A stretch of 64,000 nt of DNA, taken from assembly GCF_011044495.1 (NCBI RefSeq), contig NZ_CP049143.1, forward strand, positions 1,054,001-1,118,000, given 5' to 3'. Every line of letters starts with the position of its first letter. Within the stretch, counting starts at the first letter, position 1. The notes under the pieces are model-generated. The model searched no databases and had not been told where the DNA came from. It worked only from the letters and a program-made list of their open reading frames with translations. The position numbers and the translations under genes were made by a program. Source of the DNA: Roseimicrobium sp. ORNL1 (lineage in GTDB: Bacteria; Verrucomicrobiota; Verrucomicrobiia; Verrucomicrobiales; Verrucomicrobiaceae). Shown piece by piece: positions 43,225 through 53,514 of the stretch.

Positions 43225-45357
43225 ATGCGACTCCGGCAGCAAACTCCCAAGTCGATCCTCGTGCTCTTTGCAGGGGCAATGATCCTCAGTGCGTTTGTGT
43301 TGTCCGTGATTGTATGGCTGAGGTTGAATGACAGTGTGGGAAGGCGCATGGAGGTGCGCACGGTGGCAATTGAGTGGGAGAAGCTGGTCTCCATGCTGAA
43401 GGACGCCGAGACGGGGCAGCGCGGCTATCTCATCACGGGAGATGAGACGTACCTGCAGCCCTTCCAATCCGCGGCCGCTGCATTGCCGGCGCAGTACCAG
43501 AAACTGACGGAGCTCGAGAACACGCAGGATGATGAGTACGGCGAGACCGAACTGCTGGCCTTTCAGCGGCTGACGGATCGTCGCATGGATGAATTGAGGG
43601 AGGCGATTACCGTCAGGCGACGGGAGGGTGCCGAAGCTGCGGCAACCTTGGTAAAACAGGGCAAGGGAATGGAGATCATGAATGATATCCGGCTCAAGGC
43701 CGGCGAGCGCGTCGCCGAGCTGGATGCCAGGATGGACCTGTACAATCGCGTCATGGAGGGAGATCTCAGGTGGGGATTCTACAGCGTCGCTGGCACTTCA
43801 CTGGCGAGCTTCCTCGCCGGACTGCTGGCATGGCGCCTGTTGCGGGAATCCGAGCAGCAGGCGCGGCGGGAGGAACGTCTCGCCATGGAGAAGCGCCGTG
43901 CGGAGCAGGCGGATCGCGAGAAGAGCATCTTCCTCGCGACGATGAGCCATGAGATCCGCACCCCCATGAATGCCATCCTGGGATTTGGGGAGCTGCTGGC
44001 AGGTGAGGCAGGGACGGACAAGGAGCGGCGCTATGCGCAATCCATTGTGCGCAGCGGGCACTCACTGCTGCAGATCATCAATGACATCCTGGACCTGTCC
44101 AAAATCGAAGCGGGCATGATGGAAATCAACCCTTCGGCCACAGACGTGCGGGAGCTGGCGGCCTTTGTGCAGCAGCTCTTCAATACCCAGGCGCATGCCA
44201 AGGGCGTGGAGATGCGTGTGGAGGTGAGCGAAGATGTGCCGCACTCGCTGCTACTGGACAGCACACGGCTGCGCCAGGTTCTCATCAATCTGGCGGGCAA
44301 TGCCTTCAAATTTACCGAGCAGGGCAGCGTGACGGTGCGCTTCAGCGGGCACCGCGAGGAGGACGTGCGGCCCATGTACCGACTTGTGGTCGAGGTGATC
44401 GACACCGGGGTGGGAATCCCGCCGGAGAGATTGACGGAGATCTTCAAGCCCTTCGTCCAGGCGAAGGTGAAGCGGGATGCCGAGAACCACGGCACCGGGC
44501 TGGGCCTCGCCATCGTGAGGCGCCTGGCGGATTTGATGCGAGGCACCATTTCTGTGCAGAGTGAGATGGGGAAAGGCAGCATCTTCCGCCTGGATCTTCC
44601 TAGAGTGGAGGTTTCTGCGCGATTGCCACAGGCTGCGGTGCCGGAGGAGCCGGCGGTAGACTTCAACGATCTCATACCCGCGGAGATCCTCGTGGTGGAT
44701 GACAACCCGGTGAATCGTGAACTGGTGCGCGGTTTCTTCGAGAACACCCATCACCAACTGCGCGAGGCCTCGGATGGACGCGAGGCGCTCCAGGCACTGC
44801 GGGAGCGCCGGCCGCATATCGTGCTCATGGACATCCGCATGCCGGTGATGGACGGACGCGAGGCCCTGCGGGCGCTCCGCGAGAGCAAGGACCTGGACCC
44901 GCTGCCTGTCATCGCGGTCACCGCATCCAGTCTGGTGGGGGAAGAGGCCAGCCTGCGACAGTCCTTTGACGGATTTGTACGCAAGCCCTTTTCCCGTGCC
45001 CAGTTGTTCCGGGAGCTTGCGCAGTTTCTCCCCCGCCGGAAGAGGGAGTCCGAAAGCGAGACGGAGATGCGTGAAGTGCAGCCAACCCCGGCCTGGAAGC
45101 AGCTGATCGAAAAATTGCACGATATGGAGGCGAGCACATGGCCTGCGGTGCGCGATGGAATGGTGATTTCCGAGGTCAGCGCATTCGCCGGGCGGCTGCG
45201 GGACCTGGCCTTGAAATATGCATGCCCACCTCTCGAACTTTATGCTTCCGATCTCATCTCTCAATGCCAGAGCTTTTCATCAGGAGGACTGGATAAGTTG
45301 ATGGAATCTTTTCCCCGAGTGATTGCAAAGATTGAGGAACGACTCGCCGCCACATGA
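43225..45357 (+). CDS. CHASE3 hybrid sensor histidine kinase/response regulator
   Basis: 710 residues. Two membrane helices (about 12-32 and 185-205) enclose a CHASE3 sensor domain with LKDAETGQRGYLITG. Then HisKA with MSHEIRTPMNA (His242), an HATPase (GTGLGLAI), a receiver domain with phosphoacceptor Asp536 (VLMDIRMPVMDG) and a helical C terminus that may be an Hpt-like module without a clear phosphoryl-accepting His motif. It is divergent from the stress operon and overlaps the next kinase gene by 4 bp. Confidence 0.93.
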   Translation: MRLRQQTPKSILVLFAGAMILSAFVLSVIVWLRLNDSVGRRMEVRTVAIEWEKLVSMLKDAETGQRGYLITGDETYLQPFQSAAAALPAQYQKLTELENTQDDEYGETELLAFQRLTDRRMDELREAITVRRREGAEAAATLVKQGKGMEIMNDIRLKAGERVAELDARMDLYNRVMEGDLRWGFYSVAGTSLASFLAGLLAWRLLRESEQQARREERLAMEKRRAEQADREKSIFLATMSHEIRTPMNAILGFGELLAGEAGTDKERRYAQSIVRSGHSLLQIINDILDLSKIEAGMMEINPSATDVRELAAFVQQLFNTQAHAKGVEMRVEVSEDVPHSLLLDSTRLRQVLINLAGNAFKFTEQGSVTVRFSGHREEDVRPMYRLVVEVIDTGVGIPPERLTEIFKPFVQAKVKRDAENHGTGLGLAIVRRLADLMRGTISVQSEMGKGSIFRLDLPRVEVSARLPQAAVPEEPAVDFNDLIPAEILVVDDNPVNRELVRGFFENTHHQLREASDGREALQALRERRPHIVLMDIRMPVMDGREALRALRESKDLDPLPVIAVTASSLVGEEASLRQSFDGFVRKPFSRAQLFRELAQFLPRRKRESESETEMREVQPTPAWKQLIEKLHDMEASTWPAVRDGMVISEVSAFAGRLRDLALKYACPPLELYASDLISQCQSFSSGGLDKLMESFPRVIAKIEERLAAT

Positions 45358-46517
45358 CCCAGCTCCCCGCGCAGACCATATTGATTGTAGATGACCAGGA
45401 AGAGAACCTCCGCCTTGTGGGGACGGTGCTTTCGATGATGAACTATGACATCATCCTGGCCAGTAGTGCGGAGCAGGCCTACAAGCGCCTGGCCTCGCGC
45501 CTGCCGGATCTCATCCTGCTGGATGTGCTGATGCCGGATGTCGATGGCCTTTCGACCTGCCGGCAGATCAAGGCCGAACCCAAGTGGGCGGATATCCCGG
45601 TGATCTTCCTCTCTGCGGCAGATGACAAAAATCTCATCGTGCAGGCCTTGGAAGCGGGTGGCGTGGATTACGTGACGAAGCCCTTCAACATGGCAGAGCT
45701 GGTTTCCCGCGTACGGACCCAGCTTTCCCTGAAACAGGCGAGGGATCAGCTGCGCATCCTCGCCGAGGACAAGGACGAAATCCTCGGCATCCTCGCGCAT
45801 GACCTGAAGAACACGCTGGCAGGCATGAAACTGAGCTCGGCATTGCTGCAGGGCCGGTCCGCCGATCTGCCTCCACGATGCATGGCGCTGGTGGACAATA
45901 TTGCGAACTCCACGGAACGCATGCTGTCCTTCGTGAAGGAATTCCTCGCCAACCAGCACGCGGAGCGACTGCAGATGAAAAAGCAGACGCTGAACCTCGG
46001 AGACTTCGTCACCCTGCTCACGGCGAATCACCAGGCGGCGGCCCAGGCCAAGAGAATCACCCTTGTCTCTCAAATACCCGGTTCTGCCGTGCAAGTGGAA
46101 GGGGACCGTGAGGCCATGACGCAGGTGCTGGAGAATCTTGTTTCCAACGCCCTGAAGTTCACGCCGCCTGGTGGCAAAGTGGAGGTGACCGTGGAACCAC
46201 CCATCGCCGGGATGGCGAAGTGCATTGTGAAGGATAACGGCCCCGGTTTCACCGAGCAGGATCGCGGGAAGATGTTCCGCCGCTATGGACGCCTGAGCGC
46301 CCGGCCCACGGGTGACGAACCCTCTACGGGACTGGGGCTTTCCATCGTGAAACGACTGCTCGACGCCATGGGAGGCAGCATCGTCCTTGCCGAGAATGCC
46401 AGTTCGGGTGCAGAATTCATTGTATCTCTTCCTATTGCCACTACGACAGAACCTGCCGAAGAGCCCGCCACCACCCAATCAGCGGCCGACGCCCCCACGG
46501 AGCGCTCAAGTTCCTAG
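45354..46517 (+). CDS. receiver-histidine kinase fusion
   Basis: 387 residues: N-terminal receiver with Asp57 (LLDVLMPDVDG), then a HisKA domain with LAHDLKNTL (His149) and an HATPase domain (LVSNALKFTPPGG, STGLGLSIVKRL). No membrane helix. It overlaps the upstream hybrid kinase by 4 bp and lies 21 bp before the NtrC-type gene, so all three are one signalling operon. Likely relays phosphate between the membrane kinase and the activator; the direction of transfer is inferred. Confidence 0.92.
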   Translation: MTQLPAQTILIVDDQEENLRLVGTVLSMMNYDIILASSAEQAYKRLASRLPDLILLDVLMPDVDGLSTCRQIKAEPKWADIPVIFLSAADDKNLIVQALEAGGVDYVTKPFNMAELVSRVRTQLSLKQARDQLRILAEDKDEILGILAHDLKNTLAGMKLSSALLQGRSADLPPRCMALVDNIANSTERMLSFVKEFLANQHAERLQMKKQTLNLGDFVTLLTANHQAAAQAKRITLVSQIPGSAVQVEGDREAMTQVLENLVSNALKFTPPGGKVEVTVEPPIAGMAKCIVKDNGPGFTEQDRGKMFRRYGRLSARPTGDEPSTGLGLSIVKRLLDAMGGSIVLAENASSGAEFIVSLPIATTTEPAEEPATTQSAADAPTERSSS

Positions 46518-46538
46518 TTTCGCTTTCGCTCACTCCGA

Positions 46539-47903
<1,365 letters not shown>

Positions 47904-47941
47904 CACGAAGTCGGAGCGCCAGACCAGCGAAGAGAATAGAG

Positions 47942-47966
47942 GGCGGGTTGTCCAACCCGCCTTTTT
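47942..47966 (+). terminator. rho-independent terminator of the signalling operon
   Basis: GGCGGGTT (47942-47949) pairs with AACCCGCC (47954-47961), loop GTCC, followed by TTTTT (47962-47966). It ends the kinase/activator operon and separates it from the next promoter. Confidence 0.9.
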
Positions 47967-48034
47967 GCTTGGTTATATCGAGAGCTGTAAATAGACCTTG
48001 GTTCGAGACCTGTGAGGGGCAAGCGTTGGGCAAT

Positions 48035-48220
48035 TCAAAGGAGCGCGGACACTCCTGTCCGCCATCCCTGACATACCAACATCTTTCATCTGGCAGGCAA
48101 GGTCGCATTCCACCAGTGCTCACCAGTCGCTTCCGCAGGATGGGGGTTGCTGCATCATAGAACGGCGGACAAGAGTGTCCACGCTCCTTTGCTCAGACCT
48201 TCGCTCCCAGCGCAACGACC
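48035..48220 (-). repeat. dispersed palindromic element, copy 2 (inverted relative to copy 1)
   Basis: Its reverse complement aligns with 6296-6492 across almost the whole length: both contain GCTGGGAGCGAAGG, GGAGCGTGGACACTC, GCAGCAACC, CCTGCCTGCCAGATGAAAGA-type interior and the terminal GTGTCCGCGCTCCTTTGAA. The middle of the two copies differs by insertions. It lies between the terminator of the signalling operon and the enhancer-like site. Confidence 0.8.
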
Positions 48221-48315
48221 TTTTTTAACTATTGATGGGCATTAGCAGTTCCAATCAGGAGAGCGCGATGGTAAAAATTTACGCGATGAAATCGTGGACG
48301 CATGAACGTCCGAGG

Positions 48316-48338
48316 GAGGCAATCTCACGCATGATTGC
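48316..48338. promoter_or_regulatory. candidate enhancer site, copy B
   Basis: Shares 17 of 23 positions with 43166-43188. It contains a better dyad, GCAATC-N8-GATTGC. It sits about 135 bp upstream of the rightward sigma-54 promoter, a normal distance for NtrC-type activator binding. Confidence 0.45.
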
Positions 48339-48462
48339 TGTGCAACCTGCATAGGCATTTCTCCCTGCCACATGCACATTGCATGAGAAAAGGTTCGGTG
48401 GCTGAAGTGTGTCGTCGCGATAAGTGGTTGATGTTGAGCATTATTCCTTAATCACTTTTCGA

Positions 48463-48478
48463 TGGCACGCGCCATGCA
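48463..48478 (+). promoter_or_regulatory. sigma-54 (-24/-12) promoter of the rightward stress operon
   Basis: TGGCACGCGCCATGCA: TGGCACG is perfect, the -12 part is ATGC rather than TTGC, and GG to GC spacing is 12 bp. The start would be near 48489, leaving a leader of about 267 nt before the first confident gene at 48756. Confidence 0.7.
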
Positions 48479-48489
48479 CTTAGGAGGGC

Positions 48490-48684
48490 ATGGCTACCCT
48501 ACTCTTTTTCCCCGCTCAAGATTGCTCTGAAGTGCCACGGCATCGCAGCCGCAGCCGGCACAGCAGTCATCTTGCCGCCGCCTTCGCTGCTCTCAGCTCG
48601 GCGCATGAAGATAATGTGGACCTCCGCCTTCTGGAGCATCTGGTCATGGAAGAAGACGAAGGTGATGAACCTCGCGCCGCCTGA
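48490..48684 (+). CDS. doubtful small ORF in the sigma-54 leader
   Basis: 64 residues with an AGGAGG at 48482-48487 only 2 bases before the ATG. The predicted transcription start (about 48489) would leave that site outside the RNA, so if translated it would be leaderless. Composition (His/Ser/Arg rich) gives no domain. Listed because of its place, but more likely part of an untranslated leader. Confidence 0.2.
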   Translation: MATLLFFPAQDCSEVPRHRSRSRHSSHLAAAFAALSSAHEDNVDLRLLEHLVMEEDEGDEPRAA

Positions 48685-48755
48685 GCGCGCGATTCCCTTT
48701 TCGAGTAATACCGACTGAACCCCCAAGAAAACAAACATCCATACCCCTCCCTACC

Positions 48756-49082
48756 ATGAGCACTTCCGGACCTTCCGCTGAAACCCTCAAGCGCGATGCG
48801 CGCTCCCTCGCTGACGACACCCTCAAGATGGCGCAGAGCCGTTTGGTTGAGCCCACCATGGATGCCGCCCAGCGCGCGAGTGAGCAGGCCCGCAAGGCCT
48901 TCCAGCAATCGCGTGAACGCATGAACGAGCAACTCGCGGTCGCAGAGAAATATGCCTCCCGCGGTTACGACCAGACCACCACGTGGATTTCCGCGAATCC
49001 TCTGGCTGCTGTCGGCATTGCCATGGGTGCCGGCCTGCTGCTGTCTTCCATCTTCCGCGTGTCCTCGTCCTCGCGTCGCTAG
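48756..49082 (+). CDS. YqjD/ElaB-like (DUF883) membrane protein
   Basis: 108 residues. A long charged amphipathic helix (about 5-75) precedes a Gly/Ala-rich C-terminal membrane helix (ISANPLAAVGIAMGAGLLLSSIF), the hallmark of YqjD/ElaB proteins. In E. coli these bind ribosomes at the inner membrane in stationary phase. The following genes resemble YqjE and YqjK, so the E. coli yqjDEK order seems conserved. Confidence 0.85.
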   Translation: MSTSGPSAETLKRDARSLADDTLKMAQSRLVEPTMDAAQRASEQARKAFQQSRERMNEQLAVAEKYASRGYDQTTTWISANPLAAVGIAMGAGLLLSSIFRVSSSSRR

Positions 49083-49164
49083 TCGCGAGTGACACGATAT
49101 TAGCCGCAACAGTGTTCGTTCGCGCCCGCATGGACGCGATGAAACCTCCCACCTCCCTGCGAAC

Positions 49165-49602
49165 ATGCATGCCACCTCGTCTCCCTCGTGGTCATCCCGT
49201 CTTGATCGGGGACACAGCCTTTCGGACTCGGTCCGCACGTTGTTGTCCTCACTAATGACCTATCTGGAGACGAGGTGGCAGTTGTTCAAGGTGGAGTCTG
49301 AGCAGGCCATGCGGCTGGGCATCCAGGTGGCAATCGCGGCGCTGTTCGGCCTCGCGTGCGCCTTTGTGATGTACGTGTGCGCCATGGTCGGCGTCACGCT
49401 GTGGATTGCCCACCAGTGGTGGGACGGAGCGGTGATGCCTGCGGCCTTCATCATGGCGGGAGTGCATCTCCTGCTGTTGTCAGGTTGTGCCGGTTTCATC
49501 GTCTGGGCCCTGCGCGGACGTGAATTGTTTCACGATACGAAGACCGAATTCAAAGAGGACAAACGATGGCTGCACATGCAACAAACGACATCCAGCGACT
49601 GA
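49165..49602 (+). CDS. YqjE-like (phage holin superfamily) membrane protein
   Basis: 145 residues. An N-terminal amphipathic segment, two adjacent membrane helices (about 50-73 and 90-113) and a polar tail. The sequence LMTYLETRWQLFKVESEQA before the first helix is typical of the YqjE group. It overlaps the next gene by 37 bp, supporting a tight operon. Confidence 0.82.
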   Translation: MHATSSPSWSSRLDRGHSLSDSVRTLLSSLMTYLETRWQLFKVESEQAMRLGIQVAIAALFGLACAFVMYVCAMVGVTLWIAHQWWDGAVMPAAFIMAGVHLLLLSGCAGFIVWALRGRELFHDTKTEFKEDKRWLHMQQTTSSD

Positions 49603-50000
49603 GGACCCAGCTGGAATCCAGCCGCTGGCAGATGCATTCCGGCATCCAGCGGATCGAGGATCAGCTCAATGTCTCCAAGCGCGTCCGCACGGAGTTCAAA
49701 GAACATCCGCTGAAGTGGGTAGTCATCAGCGCCGGAGTGGGACTGGTAGCAGCCAAGCTGATCCCGATGCTTCTCGGCGGAAGAAAGAGAGGAGTCATGG
49801 GGCGCATGCTCACTCCGCTGGTTCGCGCGGGCGCCGCGGCGGCCATGCCGATTCTCGCTCATCAGGTTTCAAACTGGATGTCGCAAAAGGGACTGAGCAT
49901 TCCCGGCCTGACGCCGATGTCCATGCCTGCTGAAGCTGCGTCCGAGCCGCCGCTGACACCATCCCAAACTGTGCCGATCCAGCACGACGCCTATCCCTGA
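49566..50000 (+). CDS. YqjK-position membrane protein
   Basis: 144 residues. A charged coiled-coil N terminus (about 5-50) and two weak membrane segments (about 50-68 and 85-103) with KEHPLKWVVISAGVGLVAAKL. It resembles the third protein of yqjDEK in place and outline; sequence identity to YqjK cannot be judged here. Its stop overlaps the start of the next gene (TGATGA). Confidence 0.7.
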   Translation: MAAHATNDIQRLRTQLESSRWQMHSGIQRIEDQLNVSKRVRTEFKEHPLKWVVISAGVGLVAAKLIPMLLGGRKRGVMGRMLTPLVRAGAAAAMPILAHQVSNWMSQKGLSIPGLTPMSMPAEAASEPPLTPSQTVPIQHDAYP

Positions 50001-51916
50001 TGAATCCCTTCTCTTCACAAGACCGCACGTTGGTGCTTGCAGCCAGATTTGTGATTGCGGCCCTCACGTGCGGTCTTTTGTATTGGGGAAGAGAGGTGCT
50101 CATGCCGCTGGCGCTCGCGACGCTGATTGCGTTCATGTTGCACCCCCTCGCTGTGCGGCTGCAGCGCATTCGGGTACCACGCCTGATTTCCGTGGGTGCG
50201 GTCATGCTCTTCTCTACAGGGCTGATTGTTGCAGCCATCTGGTTCATCACCGTGCAGGTGGCCAGCTTTACGAATGAACTGCCCCTGTATCAGAAGAACA
50301 TCAGCGAGAAGATCGGCCAGGTGCAGGGCTCCATGCGCGGAGGCGCCCTGGAGAAGCTGCAGAAGGTCTTCCACTCCATTGAGAGTGAGGTGAAGGCCCG
50401 TGAGGCATCCGCCGCTCCGACCTTTTCACCTGCTGAGCCACTCCCCGTCGTCGTCGAAACCAAGGAAAAGTGGTTTGATTTCAACATCGCCAATGCCGCG
50501 GTGCCACTCATGGAACCTCTGGTCACCGGCGGCCTGATTTTCCTGCTGGTGGCGCTGATGCTACTGCGCTGGGAAGACCTTCGCGCGCGGCTTGTGAGCG
50601 TGATGAACCAGAACATCACCCGCACGACGCGCGCGATTGATGATGCCGGCAAGCGGATCGCGCGTTACCTCGCAGCGCAGCTGTTTGTCAATGGGAGCTT
50701 CGGCCTTGCCGTAGGGTTGGGATTGTGGGCGCTGGGTGTGCCCTATGCGGGACTGTGGGGATTGTGCGCCGCCATCTTTCGCTATGTCCCTTATCTTGGC
50801 CCCATGGTGGCTGCAGTATTGCCCATCATGGTGAGCCTGGTGACGTCCGAGGGATGGACCCAGGTGCTTAGCGTTGGGGCTCTGTTTCTCGTCTTGGAAC
50901 TCGTGAGCAACAATGTGCTGGAACCGTGGCTGTACGGATGGCGCGTGGGACTCTCCGAGATCGGTGTGATCGTGTCGGCGGTGGCATGGACATTTCTGTG
51001 GGGCACGGCGGGGCTGGTGCTGGCTGTACCGCTCACCGTGTGCCTCGTGGTGCTGGGCGAGCACGTGCCTGCCTTGTCATTCTTCCCGCAACTCTTCGGA
51101 GACAAACCGGCGCTGCCGCTGCACCTGCGCTTTTATCAGCGACTGCTGGCGCATGACAAGACAGAGGCTGCGGATTTGGCGAAGAAGTATGTGAAGGCCC
51201 ACGGCTTCGCCAAGACTGGGGACGAAGTCATTGCCCCGGCCCTGGCCCACGCACGAGTGGAAGAGATGCGAGGAGCCTTGAGTGACGAAGAGGTGCGGGA
51301 GTTCGTCACGGCCATCCCGTATGTGCTGGATCGGGCGGACGACGAACTCGACGATGAGGACGACGAGGTTGATGAAAACAACACGCGCAATGTGGAGGTC
51401 GCGGCGGGTCCCGTGGTGGTGTGGCCGCTGTGCACTCTCTCGGAAGCGTTGGTGCCTGTGTTGCAACATCACTGCCGGGACCTTCCCTGTCGTTGGGAGG
51501 TGATGTCAGAGGAGTCGCTTACTTCCGAAGTGATTGCGAAACTGGCCCGGGAAGAGGAACCACCCGAGGCGGTTTGCCTTCTGCTGCTCATCCAGGAAGA
51601 TCTCACACGTGCTCGCAACCTCTGCAAAAAACTGCGTCACACCTTTCCGGACGTGCACATCACCGTCGGCTTCTGGTCCGGCTCCAAGGTCGAGTCTGAG
51701 ATAACACAGACGATGGAGAAGACGGGGCAGGCCAAGATCACGTGGACGCCTTCCGAGACGCGGAGTGACCTCGCTCCGCATGTCCTGGATCGCGCCAAGG
51801 AAGTGGCGCCAGAAGTCGCTGCCGAAATGAGGACGGAAGAGCAAAGACCGCGAAAAGGCGAAAGCGAAGACGATACTCCTGCGCGGAAGCAGTCTCGCGC
51901 GATCGTTCACGCGTGA
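50000..51916 (+). CDS. AI-2E/PerM-family transporter with a C-terminal cytoplasmic domain
   Basis: 638 residues. About eight membrane segments in the first 360 residues, with the family signature RYVPYLGPMVAAVLPIMVSL and a mid-region rich in Lys/Glu. After it comes an acidic patch (DDELDDEDDEVDENN, near residue 450) and a C-terminal alpha/beta domain (about 470-600, including CLLLLIQEDLTRARNLCKKL). PerM-type proteins move small molecules or ions; the family includes sodium/proton exchangers and autoinducer exporters. Fourth gene of the rightward operon. Confidence 0.85.
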   Translation: MNPFSSQDRTLVLAARFVIAALTCGLLYWGREVLMPLALATLIAFMLHPLAVRLQRIRVPRLISVGAVMLFSTGLIVAAIWFITVQVASFTNELPLYQKNISEKIGQVQGSMRGGALEKLQKVFHSIESEVKAREASAAPTFSPAEPLPVVVETKEKWFDFNIANAAVPLMEPLVTGGLIFLLVALMLLRWEDLRARLVSVMNQNITRTTRAIDDAGKRIARYLAAQLFVNGSFGLAVGLGLWALGVPYAGLWGLCAAIFRYVPYLGPMVAAVLPIMVSLVTSEGWTQVLSVGALFLVLELVSNNVLEPWLYGWRVGLSEIGVIVSAVAWTFLWGTAGLVLAVPLTVCLVVLGEHVPALSFFPQLFGDKPALPLHLRFYQRLLAHDKTEAADLAKKYVKAHGFAKTGDEVIAPALAHARVEEMRGALSDEEVREFVTAIPYVLDRADDELDDEDDEVDENNTRNVEVAAGPVVVWPLCTLSEALVPVLQHHCRDLPCRWEVMSEESLTSEVIAKLAREEEPPEAVCLLLLIQEDLTRARNLCKKLRHTFPDVHITVGFWSGSKVESEITQTMEKTGQAKITWTPSETRSDLAPHVLDRAKEVAPEVAAEMRTEEQRPRKGESEDDTPARKQSRAIVHA

Positions 51917-51934
51917 GCAACCACCACTCCCAAG

Positions 51935-53461
51935 TTACTCCCGGGCTGGCGCCAGACGTTCGTCGCCCAGGTCGAGCCGGTACATGAGCTGATTGTAATC
52001 GTAGCGTGCCGGCGCAATCGGATTGCCGCTGAACTCCAGCGTGTACGTCCCTTCGAAGTAGATGATCTTGCCACCCTCCTTGTTCAGGAAGCTGTGGTGG
52101 ATGGGATTGTAGTAGGAATAGCGCGGATGCGTGGCTACTTTCACCGCCTTCTTCCACGGTCCATCGGGCGCATTGCTCTCGGCATACCACATCTCACCGA
52201 GGGGTGATGGTGCCGGCACCTTGGTCTTGAAACCATTCTGCACTCCCAGAAGAATCCAGCGCTTGCGCCACGGGTTCCACTGCACGCTGGCGTTGTGAAA
52301 GAGCACGGGAGCATTTGAGGCGGCGTCGCGAATGTCAAAGCGCGCCTGCTCCATCTTCATCTTCTCCTGCTTCAGGAGGATCTGTTCCGCTTCCTGGTTG
52401 GTTGGGGTGTGTTCCTTTTGCCATTTCCATTCGCCTTTTTCCGAGTCGAACCAGAGCGCTTCATACTTGGTGGGATCCAGCAGGTCTGCCAGCGTGGCGC
52501 GTACGCGGGTGTGGGGCAGGGGAGCGCAGAAGTAGTAGTAGCCATCCTCGGACAGCACCGCATGTCCCTGCATGTAGCGCCACTCGTTGGACATCTCGAG
52601 CTTCACCGCGCTCTTGAAGGTCTGCGTTTCATCATCGAAGCGCGCAATGCCATGCTCCGCGTGCGGCTTGAGCCCCTCATGCCTCCCGTAGTGCGCCAGC
52701 AGAACTTCCTTGCCACTTTCATCCTTTACCGTGAGCAGGCCAAAGAGCCACACCGCACCCGGTCCTTCCAGGGGCATCATCTTGCGCAACCGCTTCGGGT
52801 CCTTTTCATCCATGTAGTACTCAAAGGCGATGCCCTTTTCCGGATCGATCTCGCGTGGAGTGGTGGCACACGTGGTGTTGTAGTTTCCCAGAGGATAGTT
52901 GGGCATGTTCGTGTCTCCCCAGAGCCAGAAGATCTTGTCCTGGTACGGCACCGCCTGCACCGAGTCCTGGCCCATCACGCCGGAGGGATTGATGTTCGGC
53001 AGCGGCAGGGGAAGGCCGAGCAACTCACTCGCATTGAATTGTCCCTGACCCGTGAGGCGACCCACGCGCTCCGCGACATTGTTGCGCTGGAGTCTTACCG
53101 TGAAGGTCTCTCCTGACTTCGGCGTGGGTCGGATGCCGATGTAACCAAAGCCATCCTTCTTCCATTCATAACCCGGTCCGCTGACATAGAACCACACTTC
53201 GCGATCCATGAGTCCCGGTTCGTAGAAGGCGACCCACCCGGCGTTGTCCGTCACATAGCGCAGGTCATTCACCGTGCGCAGCTCGATGAGCGGAACGCCA
53301 CGTCCGGTGGCTTCATCCACCACGTGAATGCCGAAGTACTTGGATGCCTGGGTTTGAGCGCTCAGATTTCCCGCAGGGAAAAAACTGCTGCAAGCCCAGC
53401 ATAGGAGCAGAAGTGCGGCGGAACGTAAACGCGACGGCATGGAACGAGGATTAGAAATCAT
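51935..53461 (-). CDS. secreted protein with regulatory-like N domain and beta-propeller-like body
   Basis: 508 residues. Signal peptide (cleavage near GNLSAQ), a small carboxypeptidase-regulatory-like beta domain (about 40-130, FGIHVVDEATGRGVPLIELRT), then a large region with repeated Trp/Asp motifs (WLWGDTNMP, LFHNASVQWNPWRKRW) resembling five-bladed propeller glycosidases or DUF4185-type proteins. No catalytic acids could be assigned. The end is 18 bp from the convergent AI-2E gene. Met 53440 is an alternative start. Confidence 0.72.
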   Translation of the reverse strand: MISNPRSMPSRLRSAALLLLCWACSSFFPAGNLSAQTQASKYFGIHVVDEATGRGVPLIELRTVNDLRYVTDNAGWVAFYEPGLMDREVWFYVSGPGYEWKKDGFGYIGIRPTPKSGETFTVRLQRNNVAERVGRLTGQGQFNASELLGLPLPLPNINPSGVMGQDSVQAVPYQDKIFWLWGDTNMPNYPLGNYNTTCATTPREIDPEKGIAFEYYMDEKDPKRLRKMMPLEGPGAVWLFGLLTVKDESGKEVLLAHYGRHEGLKPHAEHGIARFDDETQTFKSAVKLEMSNEWRYMQGHAVLSEDGYYYFCAPLPHTRVRATLADLLDPTKYEALWFDSEKGEWKWQKEHTPTNQEAEQILLKQEKMKMEQARFDIRDAASNAPVLFHNASVQWNPWRKRWILLGVQNGFKTKVPAPSPLGEMWYAESNAPDGPWKKAVKVATHPRYSYYNPIHHSFLNKEGGKIIYFEGTYTLEFSGNPIAPARYDYNQLMYRLDLGDERLAPARE

Positions 53462-53514
53462 GGACGCCCCTCACGTGAAGGAACTGCATGGAAAAGTTCA
53501 GTGAATCCCCAACC

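Larger units (their letters stand above)
47967..48462. other. non-coding region upstream of the rightward sigma-54 promoter
   Basis: No gene is supported. It holds copy 2 of the dispersed palindromic element (48035-48220), a short perfect inverted repeat GGACG-N6-CGTCC near 48295-48311, and the candidate enhancer site at 48316-48338. From about 48340 the sequence becomes A+T richer, typical of a regulatory region. Confidence 0.6.

Noticed and set aside
48345-48450. Possible second activator sites (TGCAATGT and TGAGCATT words shared with 43110-43140)
   Set aside because: Only 8-base words match and no dyad is common; too weak to call.
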